Notes under the pieces: generated by a model
Told to the model about the DNA's origin: nothing
Database searches by the model: none
Seen by the model: the letters and a program-made list of their open reading frames with translations, nothing else
Source: Herbaspirillum sp. meg3
GTDB lineage: Bacteria > Pseudomonadota > Gammaproteobacteria > Burkholderiales > Burkholderiaceae_D
Reading direction: 5' to 3'
DNA length: 64,000 nucleotides
Assembly: GCF_002257565.1 (NCBI RefSeq)
Contig: NZ_CP022736.1
Span: 1,488,001 to 1,552,000, forward strand
Shown: positions 26,833 through 34,507 of the stretch, one piece after another
How positions within the stretch are numbered: position 1 is the stretch's first letter
Layout: the number at the start of each line of letters is the position of its first letter
Position numbers and translations under genes: made by a program

Positions 26833-27923
26833 CGAAGACAGGTTTGGGCCGCCGGATCATCTTATCGATGATCGCAACAGCATTCTTTGCAATATTGGTC
26901 GTGACGACGGTTTTGTATTTCCACCATTATTATCTGGCGCAGCATCTCTATGGATCAGGGCAACCGGATTTGCCGCTTGCGGGACTGCATTGGTCATGGC
27001 TCATCGCGACGGTCTTGGGTCTGGCCGTAGCTGCTGTCACGGCGATCAGACTGGCGCACCATATTTTGACGCCTTTGAATTCGGTGATTGATTGCATGCG
27101 CCGCCTGTCGCGAGGAGACTCAGCCGCACGGGCACGGGCAGCGGACAGTGGAAGTGATCGCGGTCACAGCGGTCACTCCAACAGTCACACCGACCAACTG
27201 GTGGACGAGTTCAATGCCTTGGCTGAGCGCTTGCAAGGACGTGACGAGCACCGCATTTTTTGGAATGCCGCCGTTACGCACGAGTTGCGTACACCGTTGA
27301 CGATCTTGCAGGCACGCTTGCAAGGTCTGGCTGACGGGATACTTGAATCGGACAAGTCGCAGTATCTCAGTTTGCTAGATCAGACTGAGAATCTGGCACG
27401 CCTGATCGACGATCTGCGCGTAGTCGCGTTAGCCGAATGTGGCCATCTTGTGCTGCATCTTCGTGATATCGATCTGGCGTCCGAGGTTGCCTCGGTGGTG
27501 GAATTGTTCAGAGACATTCTGCGAGAGACAGGTCAGGAGCTCGTTATGGATTTGGAGTCAGGCATTGTATCTTGCGATCCGATGCGTGTCCGCCAGGCAC
27601 TTTATGCTTTGCTGGATAACGTACGGCGTCATGCCATGCAAGGGCAGATAAGAATTCAAGTGAAGGTGGCGGGCGAGCGGGTTTGTCTTCGCGTTGAGGA
27701 CGACGGTCCGGGTATTTCTCGCCAATCTATGTTGCAGGTATTCAACGCTTTTTATCGCACTGACGAGGCGCGAGCAGGACTGGCTGGTGGAAGTGGTCTG
27801 GGACTGGCCGTTGTTGCGGAGATTGCCAGGGCGCATGGCGGAGTCGCTGCATGTCTGCCGGCTCCTGGTGGGGGAACGAGGTTTGAGATGCGCTGGCCTG
27901 TTCGCAGCCGTACATCGACTTGA
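26829..27923 (+). CDS. Sensor histidine kinase (HAMP, AdeS/SmeS-like)
   Basis: A 364-residue inner-membrane kinase. Two membrane segments (about residues 10-30 and 57-77) enclose only about 25 periplasmic residues, containing several His (FHHYYLAQH), so sensing is probably at the membrane. The HAMP linker (78-140) carries a Ser/Gly/His insert (RGHSGHSNSH, 111-120). The phospho-acceptor is H151 in HELRTPL, and the ATPase domain shows an N-box (ALLDNVRRHA), DDGPGIS and GGSGLGLAVV. ATG at 26829 overlaps the regulator stop and has GGAG 7 nt upstream. The signal is unknown. Confidence 0.9.
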   Translation: MTKTGLGRRIILSMIATAFFAILVVTTVLYFHHYYLAQHLYGSGQPDLPLAGLHWSWLIATVLGLAVAAVTAIRLAHHILTPLNSVIDCMRRLSRGDSAARARAADSGSDRGHSGHSNSHTDQLVDEFNALAERLQGRDEHRIFWNAAVTHELRTPLTILQARLQGLADGILESDKSQYLSLLDQTENLARLIDDLRVVALAECGHLVLHLRDIDLASEVASVVELFRDILRETGQELVMDLESGIVSCDPMRVRQALYALLDNVRRHAMQGQIRIQVKVAGERVCLRVEDDGPGISRQSMLQVFNAFYRTDEARAGLAGGSGLGLAVVAEIARAHGGVAACLPAPGGGTRFEMRWPVRSRTST

Positions 27924-28042
27924 AAGTTGCCGGTGGGAGGCATGTCCGTGGATCGAGTCGGGTACGTTGAGTACCGCGCCCCTGCTTCGATACAAAGGCC
28001 CGGTTATTTTTATGTAGTCAGATTGAGGGCAGATAGTGGAAA

Positions 28043-28095
28043 GATTATTCCGTCGAGAAGATCCGGTAATCTCGACGGAATAATCGTTTTATTTT
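28043..28095. terminator. Bidirectional terminator between the sensor kinase and fliD
   Basis: Perfect 16-bp arms GATTATTCCGTCGAGA / TCTCGACGGAATAATC with an 11-nt loop, followed on the plus strand by a T-rich tail (TTTTATTTTATTT). It lies between convergent genes and its tail touches the fliD stop codon. Confidence 0.9.
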
Positions 28096-30118
28096 ATTTC
28101 GTCGATAGTCTCGCCAATTGATCCGACAGGTAGTCCCTTGTCTGTCCCATGCTTGCCAGGGTCTTGTTAAGTCGATTGAATCGATTGGTGTAAGAATCCT
28201 GCAACACGAGCAGATTTGCATTTACGGCGGTTTGCTTTCTGCTGTTGAGCGTCTGGCTTCCCTCGAGTCCCTTCGACTTCGTGGCGATGATGCCCTTGTC
28301 CGCAAGGATATCTTCTGTCAGTTTTTGCAGTTGAGTCACGCCGCCATTTTTTGATGAGAACAATTTGCTCACACCTTCAAAATCATTGGTGATCGCAGCC
28401 GAGAACTTGGTCGCATCCAATGCCAGACCACCATCTTTTTGAAAAGTAATTCCAATTTGCGCCAGCGAGGTTTGACCTCCTCCCTCAACGGAGGCTGTCA
28501 AGGCAGTGCGCAGTTGGCTCATCAACGTTTTTACGCTCGATTCACTTGCCAATGGGGCTGACTGGCTTGCCTCGCCAAGTTTTTTTGAGATGACCTGTTT
28601 GGTCATGTCTTTCACTGATTTAAGCAAGCTGTTGTAGGCGGTGACTAGCGTGTTGGCTGCGCTGGTCATGCCGGAGGTGTCGTTGGAGATATTCAGTGTG
28701 AATTTGTCTGTGGACGTGGTGACCTTGCTCAGATTCAGTTGCACTCCCGAAATGGCGTTCTTCACTTTATTGCTGGGAGAGGCGACGACGACACCTTCAA
28801 TACTGATCTTGGCATCCTGTGCTTTCACTAACTGCCCCATTGAACTTCCCTTCAGATCGGCGTAACTCTGCGTTCCCGAGAGCGAAACTGGCGACGTTCC
28901 GGTTGGTGTCAATACAAGACGGTTTTGCGCGCCGTCATTGAGTATGGACGCCGTGACGCCATTATTGGCAGTGTTGATCGCTCTCATGACGTCACTTAGG
29001 TCAATCGTGCCATTGCCGTCCGTATCGGCGGGCGTGATATCGACGCTATTCTCGCCGCTGGTCAGACGCAAGTTGCCTGAATCATAGGTCTGGCCGGGCG
29101 GTACGGCCGGCAAAGTAATCGTGCCGCCAGGGGTGAAAGAGAGTGCGGAAAACGAGCCGGTACCAGTAATGCGCAAGGTGTTTGTTGCGCCGCTGTCTTT
29201 GGCTGAAACAACCAGATGATCGCCGGCGCTACTGCTGACGATAGTGGCGAGAACGCCGGCGTCACTGGCATTAATGGCGTCACGTACACCCGCCAGGGAA
29301 TTCGTGGCCGGCTTGATGATGGCGGTCGAACCGTTGCCGGTCTTGATCGCGAGGATACCATTGTCGAACGTCGTGCCCGGCGCCATACGTGCCGAAGTGA
29401 TTTTCTGTGCCTGCGCCAGTTGCAACACGTCGACGGTATAGGTTCCGGATGCCGCTTTGGTGGAGTCGCGCGCAGCCTGAATTTCCGTCATGGTTGTCGG
29501 CACGGCGCGGGATTGGTCATAGGCCAGTGAGGACAGGCTGTTGTTCGCAGCGATCTTGACGGTATTGCCGGTGCCGCCGGTCTGCGATTCGAGCACCAGA
29601 TGGTCGCCGTCATCAGCGGTGGTAATGGAGGCGGTTACTCCCGCGGAGGATCGGTTGATCGCGTCGCGCACACCGGCAAGCGTTGCGTCGGCTGTAAGAG
29701 TGACAAAAGTCGGGGAGCCGCTGCCTATCTTGATTGCGACAGAATCACCCGCACTGAAGATTTGATTGCGGCTGAATGCCGCAGATTTCAGTTTTTGCGC
29801 CAGTGATTTGGTGGAGTCGTCACTGTTGATGTCGGTAGTAAATGGTTCTGTAGTGGCATTGGTCGCGCTGCTTGCATTTGTGAGCGCGGCCTTTTGTGAA
29901 CTAAAGCTGGCGGGCGTCAGGCCTTTGATGGCGGTTTGATAGGTCGCCAGTACACCTTTTAGGTTGCCATAGCCAGAAATCAGCGTGCTGATACTTTTAC
30001 CTCTGTTCACCAGCGCAGGTAACGTTTTCTTCGTTTCGACTTCCATGAGCTTGCTGACGATAGTTGCGACGTCAAGAGGGCCAGCTTTTGTTGAGATCGA
30101 TCCAGTGGAATCTGCCAT
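28094..30118 (-). CDS. fliD: Flagellar hook-associated protein 2 (filament cap), enlarged
   Basis: FliD forms the cap under which flagellin polymerises. This protein has 674 residues, versus roughly 450-500 for typical FliD. The coiled-coil ends are normal: residues 13-60 (LDVATIVSKLMEVETKKTLP) and the C-terminal FliD_C region (about 435-674, ending RFNRLNKTLASMGQTRDYLSDQLARL). In the middle are three copies of a flagellin hook-IN-like repeat, starting near residues 146, 275 and 374 (TLAGVRDAINRSSAGV, SLAGVRDAINASDAGV, DLSDVMRAINTANNGV). Residues 365-376 fit an EF-hand calcium loop (DTDGNGTIDLSD). GGAG lies 6 nt before the ATG. No other flagellar gene is nearby. Confidence 0.88.
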   Translation of the reverse strand: MADSTGSISTKAGPLDVATIVSKLMEVETKKTLPALVNRGKSISTLISGYGNLKGVLATYQTAIKGLTPASFSSQKAALTNASSATNATTEPFTTDINSDDSTKSLAQKLKSAAFSRNQIFSAGDSVAIKIGSGSPTFVTLTADATLAGVRDAINRSSAGVTASITTADDGDHLVLESQTGGTGNTVKIAANNSLSSLAYDQSRAVPTTMTEIQAARDSTKAASGTYTVDVLQLAQAQKITSARMAPGTTFDNGILAIKTGNGSTAIIKPATNSLAGVRDAINASDAGVLATIVSSSAGDHLVVSAKDSGATNTLRITGTGSFSALSFTPGGTITLPAVPPGQTYDSGNLRLTSGENSVDITPADTDGNGTIDLSDVMRAINTANNGVTASILNDGAQNRLVLTPTGTSPVSLSGTQSYADLKGSSMGQLVKAQDAKISIEGVVVASPSNKVKNAISGVQLNLSKVTTSTDKFTLNISNDTSGMTSAANTLVTAYNSLLKSVKDMTKQVISKKLGEASQSAPLASESSVKTLMSQLRTALTASVEGGGQTSLAQIGITFQKDGGLALDATKFSAAITNDFEGVSKLFSSKNGGVTQLQKLTEDILADKGIIATKSKGLEGSQTLNSRKQTAVNANLLVLQDSYTNRFNRLNKTLASMGQTRDYLSDQLARLSTK

Positions 30119-30456
30119 GGTTTACTCCAAAAAGTGCGTGGCTGAGAGCGCCGGAGCAGGCGACGACTCACCCCCAGGTTAAATGGCTGGCCTTTGATGA
30201 TCGAGGTGATAAAAATGATCAAGGTTCGCCTGGAAACCCTCTGCGGAATTTTTTGCACCCGGTATCACAAGGGCGCGTTACGCAATGTTTCTGCGATCGC
30301 AGAGTTCAGAAGCTGCTCGATTCTTGATGGCGTTTCGTCGATATAAAGTAGATAAACGCCTCAAAGACGGAATGATTCTGAATTGCAATATTTGCGATTA
30401 AATTGACGTTGTATGGAGATTTGATGAAGGGGAGAAGAATCGAAAATATTTGGTGC
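30119..30456. other. fliD upstream region with a perfect 14-bp palindrome
   Basis: No gene seen. TCTGCGATCGCAGA (30290-30303) is a perfect palindrome about 170 bp upstream of the fliD start, a possible regulator site. I could not find a clear sigma-28 (TAAA...GCCGATAA) or sigma-54 promoter for fliD. Confidence 0.4.
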
Positions 30457-30571
30457 GGGTCTCCACTATCACGCAGAGCCCGGAAGTTACGGGCATGCGG
30501 ACGTAGGGCAGCAAAGGTTGGCTGTTTCGTTCGCCCATAAAAAAACGCCGACTTGTTTGCCGGCGTTTTGA
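30457..30571 (+). ncRNA. Candidate structured small RNA
   Basis: Three consecutive hairpins in a gene-free stretch: CGCA-GA-GCCCG / CGGGC-A-TGCG (30472-30499), GGGC-AGC / GCT-G...GCCC (30506-30536), and a terminator-like AACGCCG / CGGCGTT stem followed by TTTT (30544-30570). A possible promoter is TTGATG (30421-30426), 18 bp, AATATT. The last stem also serves yajQ on the other strand, so the strand of any RNA is uncertain. It does not match a riboswitch or RNA family I can recognise; speculative. Confidence 0.35.
30541..30571 (-). terminator. Terminator of yajQ
   Basis: AACGCCG / CGGCGTT stem (30544-30567) with seven T following on the minus strand, located 17 bp beyond the yajQ stop. Confidence 0.85.
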
Positions 30572-30587
30572 TTGGTTCTGAATGAGC

Positions 30588-31073
30588 TTAGTCGCGGAAG
30601 TTGTTGAATTCCAGCGGCAGATCTTTGATCTCCTTGCGCAGCATCGCCATGGCGGCTTGCAGGTCGTCGCGCTTGGCGCCGGTCACGCGCACGGCGTCGC
30701 CCTGAATGCTGGCTTGCACTTTCATCTTGCTGTCTTTGATGACACGTACGATTTTTTTAGCGTCTTCAGTCTCGATACCATTCTTGACCTTGATGACTTG
30801 CTTGACCTTGTCGCCGCCGATTTTTTCGATCTTGCCATGATCGAGGAAACGCACGTCGACATTGCGCTTTGTCATCTTGTTGGTCAGCACGTCGCAGACC
30901 TGGCCCAGCTGGAATTCGGAATCGGCGTAAGCGGTCAGATCGCGTTCCTTTTGTTCGACGCGGGCGTCGCTGCCCTTGAAGTCGAAACGGGTGGTGATTT
31001 CCTTGTTGGCCTGGTCGACGGCATTCTTGACTTCAACCAGATTGGCTTCGGAGACGGTATCAAACGATGGCAT
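30588..31073 (-). CDS. yajQ: YajQ family nucleotide-binding protein (UPF0234)
   Basis: A 161-residue cytoplasmic protein with two RNP-like ferredoxin folds, beginning MPSFDTVSEANLVEVKNAVDQANKEI and ending DLPLEFNNFRD, both diagnostic of the family. Members bind nucleotides; some (Xanthomonas, Pseudomonas) bind cyclic di-GMP. The start was placed at 31073 because AAGGA lies 8-9 nt upstream and MPSFD is the conserved N-terminus; the frame extends 31 codons further without support. Monocistronic, divergent from murB. Confidence 0.95.
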   Translation of the reverse strand: MPSFDTVSEANLVEVKNAVDQANKEITTRFDFKGSDARVEQKERDLTAYADSEFQLGQVCDVLTNKMTKRNVDVRFLDHGKIEKIGGDKVKQVIKVKNGIETEDAKKIVRVIKDSKMKVQASIQGDAVRVTGAKRDDLQAAMAMLRKEIKDLPLEFNNFRD

Positions 31074-31233
31074 GGTGATTTCCTTTATGTTCTGTGGCGT
31101 CTTACTGGCGCGAACCTTAGCTGATGCAAGGCGCCGGCACCTGAAAGACGTGATTTTAACGGACAACCGGGATTGCGGCTATGTTTGCGCGCTGTTGTGA
31201 AGCAAGTGGGCAGGGTGAGCAGAGGTGCTGCGC

Positions 31234-31239
31234 TATAAT
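31234..31239 (+). promoter_or_regulatory. Consensus -10 box of murB
   Basis: A perfect TATAAT ends 9 bp before the murB ATG (31249), predicting transcription to start about 2 nt from the start codon, so a nearly leaderless mRNA. No strong -35 is visible. If a GTG at 31225 were the true start, this box would be inside the gene, which I consider less likely. Confidence 0.55.
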
Positions 31240-31248
31240 CCTGCGCTT

Positions 31249-32274
31249 ATGTTTCCCATACCTGTTCAGCGGGATTTTTCCCTGCGCCATCTCAATACTT
31301 TCGGCATCGACGCCAAGGCCGCCGTGTATCTGCCGGTCGACGGCATCGACATGCTGCTTGCCGTCGCAAACGACAAGGAACTGTCGGTCCTGCCGCGCCT
31401 GATTCTTGGGGGCGGCAGCAATCTGCTGCTGACACAGGATTTTCCCGGTCTGGTGTTGCACATGCGCGGCGCCGGTATGCATATCGTTGACGAAGATGAA
31501 ACATGTGTCTACGTGAAGGCATCGGCGGGCGAGAACTGGCATCGTTTCGTACAGTGGACGCTCGATCTCGGCCTGGGCGGGCTGGAAAATCTGTCACTGA
31601 TTCCCGGTAGCGTCGGTGCTGCGCCAATTCAGAATATTGGCGCTTATGGCGTCGAGGTTAAGGATCGTTTTCACTGCCTGACTGCATTCGATTTTATCGA
31701 CGGCAAGACCATCACGCTGGACAATGCCGCATGCCGGTTTGGTTATCGCGACAGTGTGTTTAAACAAGCGCTGCGCGATCGCGCCGTGGTGCTTGACGTA
31801 ACGTTTGCTCTGCCCAAACAATGGCAGGCGAATATGAACTACGCCGACGTCATGCAGGAATTGTCACTGCGACAAATCACCGCGCCATCGCCACGCGACA
31901 TTGCGGATGCGGTCATCGCGATCCGCACGCGCAAGCTGCCCGACCCGGCGCAGATCGGCAATGCCGGCAGCTTTTTCAAGAACCCCATCGTGCAGGCGCA
32001 ACTGCGCGATGCATTGCTGGTACAGCATCCTCAACTGGTGAGCTATCTGCAACCAGATGGCGACTACAAGCTTGCAGCAGGCTGGTTGATCGACCAATGC
32101 GGCTGGAAGGGCAGGTCGCTGGGCGCGGCCGGTGTGTATGAAAAGCAGGCCTTGGTGCTGGTCAATCGCGGTGGCGCCAGCGGCCAGGAAATCGCAGCGT
32201 TGGCACAGGCGATTCAGGCCGACGTACAGGGCAGATTCGGCGTGAAACTGGAGCCGGAGCCAGTATTCATTTGA
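31249..32274 (+). CDS. murB: UDP-N-acetylenolpyruvoylglucosamine reductase
   Basis: FAD/NADPH enzyme that reduces UDP-GlcNAc-enolpyruvate to UDP-MurNAc in peptidoglycan precursor synthesis; cytoplasmic. 341 residues, the long E. coli-type (class I) MurB. Visible are the FAD-binding LPRLILGGGSNLLL, LENLSLIPGSVGAAPIQNIGAYGVE, and the catalytic Ser segment NAGSFFKNPIV. ATG at 31249 (MFPIPVQRDFSLRHLNTFG) fits the family start. Monocistronic, with a terminator shared with ppnP. Confidence 0.96.
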   Translation: MFPIPVQRDFSLRHLNTFGIDAKAAVYLPVDGIDMLLAVANDKELSVLPRLILGGGSNLLLTQDFPGLVLHMRGAGMHIVDEDETCVYVKASAGENWHRFVQWTLDLGLGGLENLSLIPGSVGAAPIQNIGAYGVEVKDRFHCLTAFDFIDGKTITLDNAACRFGYRDSVFKQALRDRAVVLDVTFALPKQWQANMNYADVMQELSLRQITAPSPRDIADAVIAIRTRKLPDPAQIGNAGSFFKNPIVQAQLRDALLVQHPQLVSYLQPDGDYKLAAGWLIDQCGWKGRSLGAAGVYEKQALVLVNRGGASGQEIAALAQAIQADVQGRFGVKLEPEPVFI

Positions 32275-32304
32275 TTCGCGCAGAGGACAAAAATTGACGC
32301 ACAA

Positions 32305-32343
32305 TAAAAAACGCGGCCAGGAAAACTTGGCCGCGTTTTTTAT
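32305..32343. terminator. Bidirectional terminator between murB and ppnP
   Basis: AAAAACGCGGCCA / TGGCCGCGTTTTT, 13-bp stem with A/T tracts on both sides, between convergent genes. Confidence 0.92.
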
Positions 32344-32360
32344 TTGCAAAGCGATTTTGA

Positions 32361-32675
32361 TCAGCCGAAGTGGCAGACGTAGTCCACGGTCTCGGTCACT
32401 TCGATGTCGAAGCTGGAGTTGCCAGGAACATTGAAGCTGGTGCCTGCAGTGTAAGTCTTCCAGGCTTCTTCGCCCTTCAGGCGGACGTTGCAGCTGCCAC
32501 CGTTGATTTCCATGATTTCCGGCGCGCCTGTGTTGAATGTCAGCGACGACGGCAGGATCACGCCCAGCGTCTTCTTGGTGCCATCAGCAAAAATCACGGT
32601 GTGCGAAACGCACTTGCCGTCGAAATATACATTGCCCTTTTTCAGGACGGTAACGTTATCGAATTGAGTCGTCAT
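32361..32675 (-). CDS. ppnP: Pyrimidine/purine nucleoside phosphorylase PpnP
   Basis: A 104-residue single-domain cupin (formerly DUF1255/YaiE) that phosphorolyses a range of nucleosides to base and ribose 1-phosphate. Family landmarks include FDNVTVLKKGNVYFDGKCVSHTV, LGVILPSSLTFNT and TYTAGTSFNVPGNSSFDIEV. Full length. It lies 30 bp downstream of argG in the same direction and before a terminator, so it may be the last gene of the argF-VOC-argG operon. Confidence 0.93.
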   Translation of the reverse strand: MTTQFDNVTVLKKGNVYFDGKCVSHTVIFADGTKKTLGVILPSSLTFNTGAPEIMEINGGSCNVRLKGEEAWKTYTAGTSFNVPGNSSFDIEVTETVDYVCHFG

Positions 32676-32705
32676 GTTGTCTTGTATCCGTGGAGGGTGA
32701 TGTGA

Positions 32706-34046
32706 TTACTTCGCGTCTTTTTCTTTTTCCAGCAGCGGCAGCGACACGGCAGTGCTGGTCGCCAGCAGGCCGGTGCTTTGGTAAATCGCCAGCTTCTGAC
32801 GGGTGTCGGTGATGTCCAGATTGCGCATGGTCAGCTGGCCGATACGGTCTTGCGGCGAAAACGCGCCTTCGCCCTTTTCCATGGTCAGACGTTCTGGCTG
32901 ATAGGTCAGGTTGGCCGACTCGGTGTTGAGGATCGAGTAGTCGTTGCCGCGGCGCAGTTCGATGGTGACTTCGCCGGTGATGGCGCGAGCAACCCAGCGC
33001 TGTGCGGTTTCGCGCAGCATGATGGCTTGCGAATCGAACCAGCGGCCCTGATACAGCAGACGGCCCAGTTTGCGGCCGTTGTCGCGGTATTGCTCGATGG
33101 TGTCTTCGTTATGGATGCCGGTGATCAGGCGCTCGTAAGCGATGAACAGCAATGCCAGGCCTGGCGCTTCATAGATGCCGCGGCTCTTGGCTTCGATGAT
33201 GCGGTTTTCGATCTGGTCGCTCATGCCGAGGCCGTGACGGCCGCCGATGCGGTTGGCTTCCAGAATCAGGTCAGTCATGTTCTCGAAGGTCTTGCCGTTC
33301 AAGGCGACCGGACGGCCTTCCTCAAAGCGCACGGTGACTTCTTCCGCCTTGACTTCAACATCGTCGCGCCAGAATGCCACGCCCATGATCGGCTGAACGA
33401 TCTTGATGCCGCTGTTGAGGTATTCAAGATCTTTTGCTTCGTGGGTCGCGCCCAGCATGTTGGAGTCGGTTGAATAGGCTTTTTCCACCGACATCTTGTA
33501 GTCGAAGCCGGACTTGATCATGAACTCGGACATTTCCTTGCGGCCGCCCAGTTCGTCGATGAAGGTATTGTCCAGCCAAGGCTTGTAGATGCGCAGGTTA
33601 GGGTTGACCAGCAGACCGTAGCGGTAGAAGCGCTCGATGTCATTGCCCTTGAACGTGCTGCCATCGCCCCAGATGTCGACATTGTCTTCACGCATGGCGG
33701 CGACCAGCATGGTGCCGGTGACGGCACGGCCCAGCGGTGTGGTGTTGAAATATGTGATGCCGGCGGTGGAGATATGGAAAGCGCCGCTTTGCAGCGCTGC
33801 GATACCTTCGTTGGCCAGCTGTTCGCGGCAATCGATCAGTCGCGCCAGTTCTGCACCGTACTGCATTGCCTTCTTCGGAATAGCGTCGTAATCAGGTTCG
33901 TCCGGTTGACCCAGATTGGCCGTGTAGGCATAAGGAATGGCGCCTTTCTGGCGCATCCAGGTCAGCGCAGCGCTGGTATCGAGGCCGCCGGAGAAGGCGA
34001 TGCCGACTTTTTCGTTGACCGGAACGGATTGCAGAATGTTGGACAT
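32706..34046 (-). CDS. argG: Argininosuccinate synthase
   Basis: Joins citrulline and aspartate with ATP to argininosuccinate, the penultimate step of arginine synthesis; cytoplasmic. 446 residues, the longer E. coli-type form. The PP-loop is VGIAFSGGLDTSAAL near residues 14-28, and GDGSTFKGNDIERFYR and SDQIENRIIEAKSRGIYEAPGL are intact. It is 62 bp after a VOC-family gene that overlaps argF, so two consecutive arginine genes share one transcript. Confidence 0.97.
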   Translation of the reverse strand: MSNILQSVPVNEKVGIAFSGGLDTSAALTWMRQKGAIPYAYTANLGQPDEPDYDAIPKKAMQYGAELARLIDCREQLANEGIAALQSGAFHISTAGITYFNTTPLGRAVTGTMLVAAMREDNVDIWGDGSTFKGNDIERFYRYGLLVNPNLRIYKPWLDNTFIDELGGRKEMSEFMIKSGFDYKMSVEKAYSTDSNMLGATHEAKDLEYLNSGIKIVQPIMGVAFWRDDVEVKAEEVTVRFEEGRPVALNGKTFENMTDLILEANRIGGRHGLGMSDQIENRIIEAKSRGIYEAPGLALLFIAYERLITGIHNEDTIEQYRDNGRKLGRLLYQGRWFDSQAIMLRETAQRWVARAITGEVTIELRRGNDYSILNTESANLTYQPERLTMEKGEGAFSPQDRIGQLTMRNLDITDTRQKLAIYQSTGLLATSTAVSLPLLEKEKDAK

Positions 34047-34108
34047 GATGATCGTATTGGCTAGTGATGACTGATTGATTGAATTTTACTTATTTGCCGG
34101 TGTTACCG

Positions 34109-34507
34109 TCACGCTGGCACGTGGCAAACAACTTCGATGTTGTGGCCGTCCGGGTCACGGACAAAAGCGCTGTAGTAATCCGGATGGTAATGCGCGCGGA
34201 TGCCGGGAGCACCGTTGTCTTGGCCACCGGCTTCCAAAGCCGCTTTGTAAAACGCGTCGACTGTACTGCGTGTCGTCACGCGAAAGGCAAAATGCAGCGT
34301 CGGGCTGTGCGCCGGTTTGTCGGCAGTCGCGCGTGCCAGCCAGAAGTCCGGCTTGGGCGCTTCGCCAAAACCGGCGACATCGGTGCTGCCGGTCACGGAA
34401 GCAGGCAGTTCCAGCAGCAGGCTGTAGCCGATGGCGCCCAGCGCCTGTGTGTAAAAGCTTTTGCTGCGATCGTAATCGGAGGGCGTAAAGCCGGTATGGT
34501 CGATCAT
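34109..34507 (-). CDS. VOC (glyoxalase/bleomycin-resistance) family protein
   Basis: A 132-residue vicinal-oxygen-chelate fold protein: MIDHTGFTPSDYDRSKSFYTQALGAIGYSLL at the start, central HFAFRVTTRSTVDAFYKAALEAGG, and FVRDPDGHNIEVVCH at the end, with metal-ligand positions H4, H73 and E126 by pattern. Reaction unknown; the closest relatives are uncharacterised small glyoxalase-like proteins. Its ATG overlaps the argF stop by 4 bp and argG follows 62 bp later, so it is embedded in an arginine operon. Confidence 0.85.
   Translation of the reverse strand: MIDHTGFTPSDYDRSKSFYTQALGAIGYSLLLELPASVTGSTDVAGFGEAPKPDFWLARATADKPAHSPTLHFAFRVTTRSTVDAFYKAALEAGGQDNGAPGIRAHYHPDYYSAFVRDPDGHNIEVVCHVPA

Noticed and set aside
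30457..30540. Cyclic-di-GMP-I riboswitch
   Set aside because: Only short pieces (CACGCA, GGACG, CAAAGG) resemble the class; the conserved core and GNRA-type P2 loop are absent and no gene follows on that strand.
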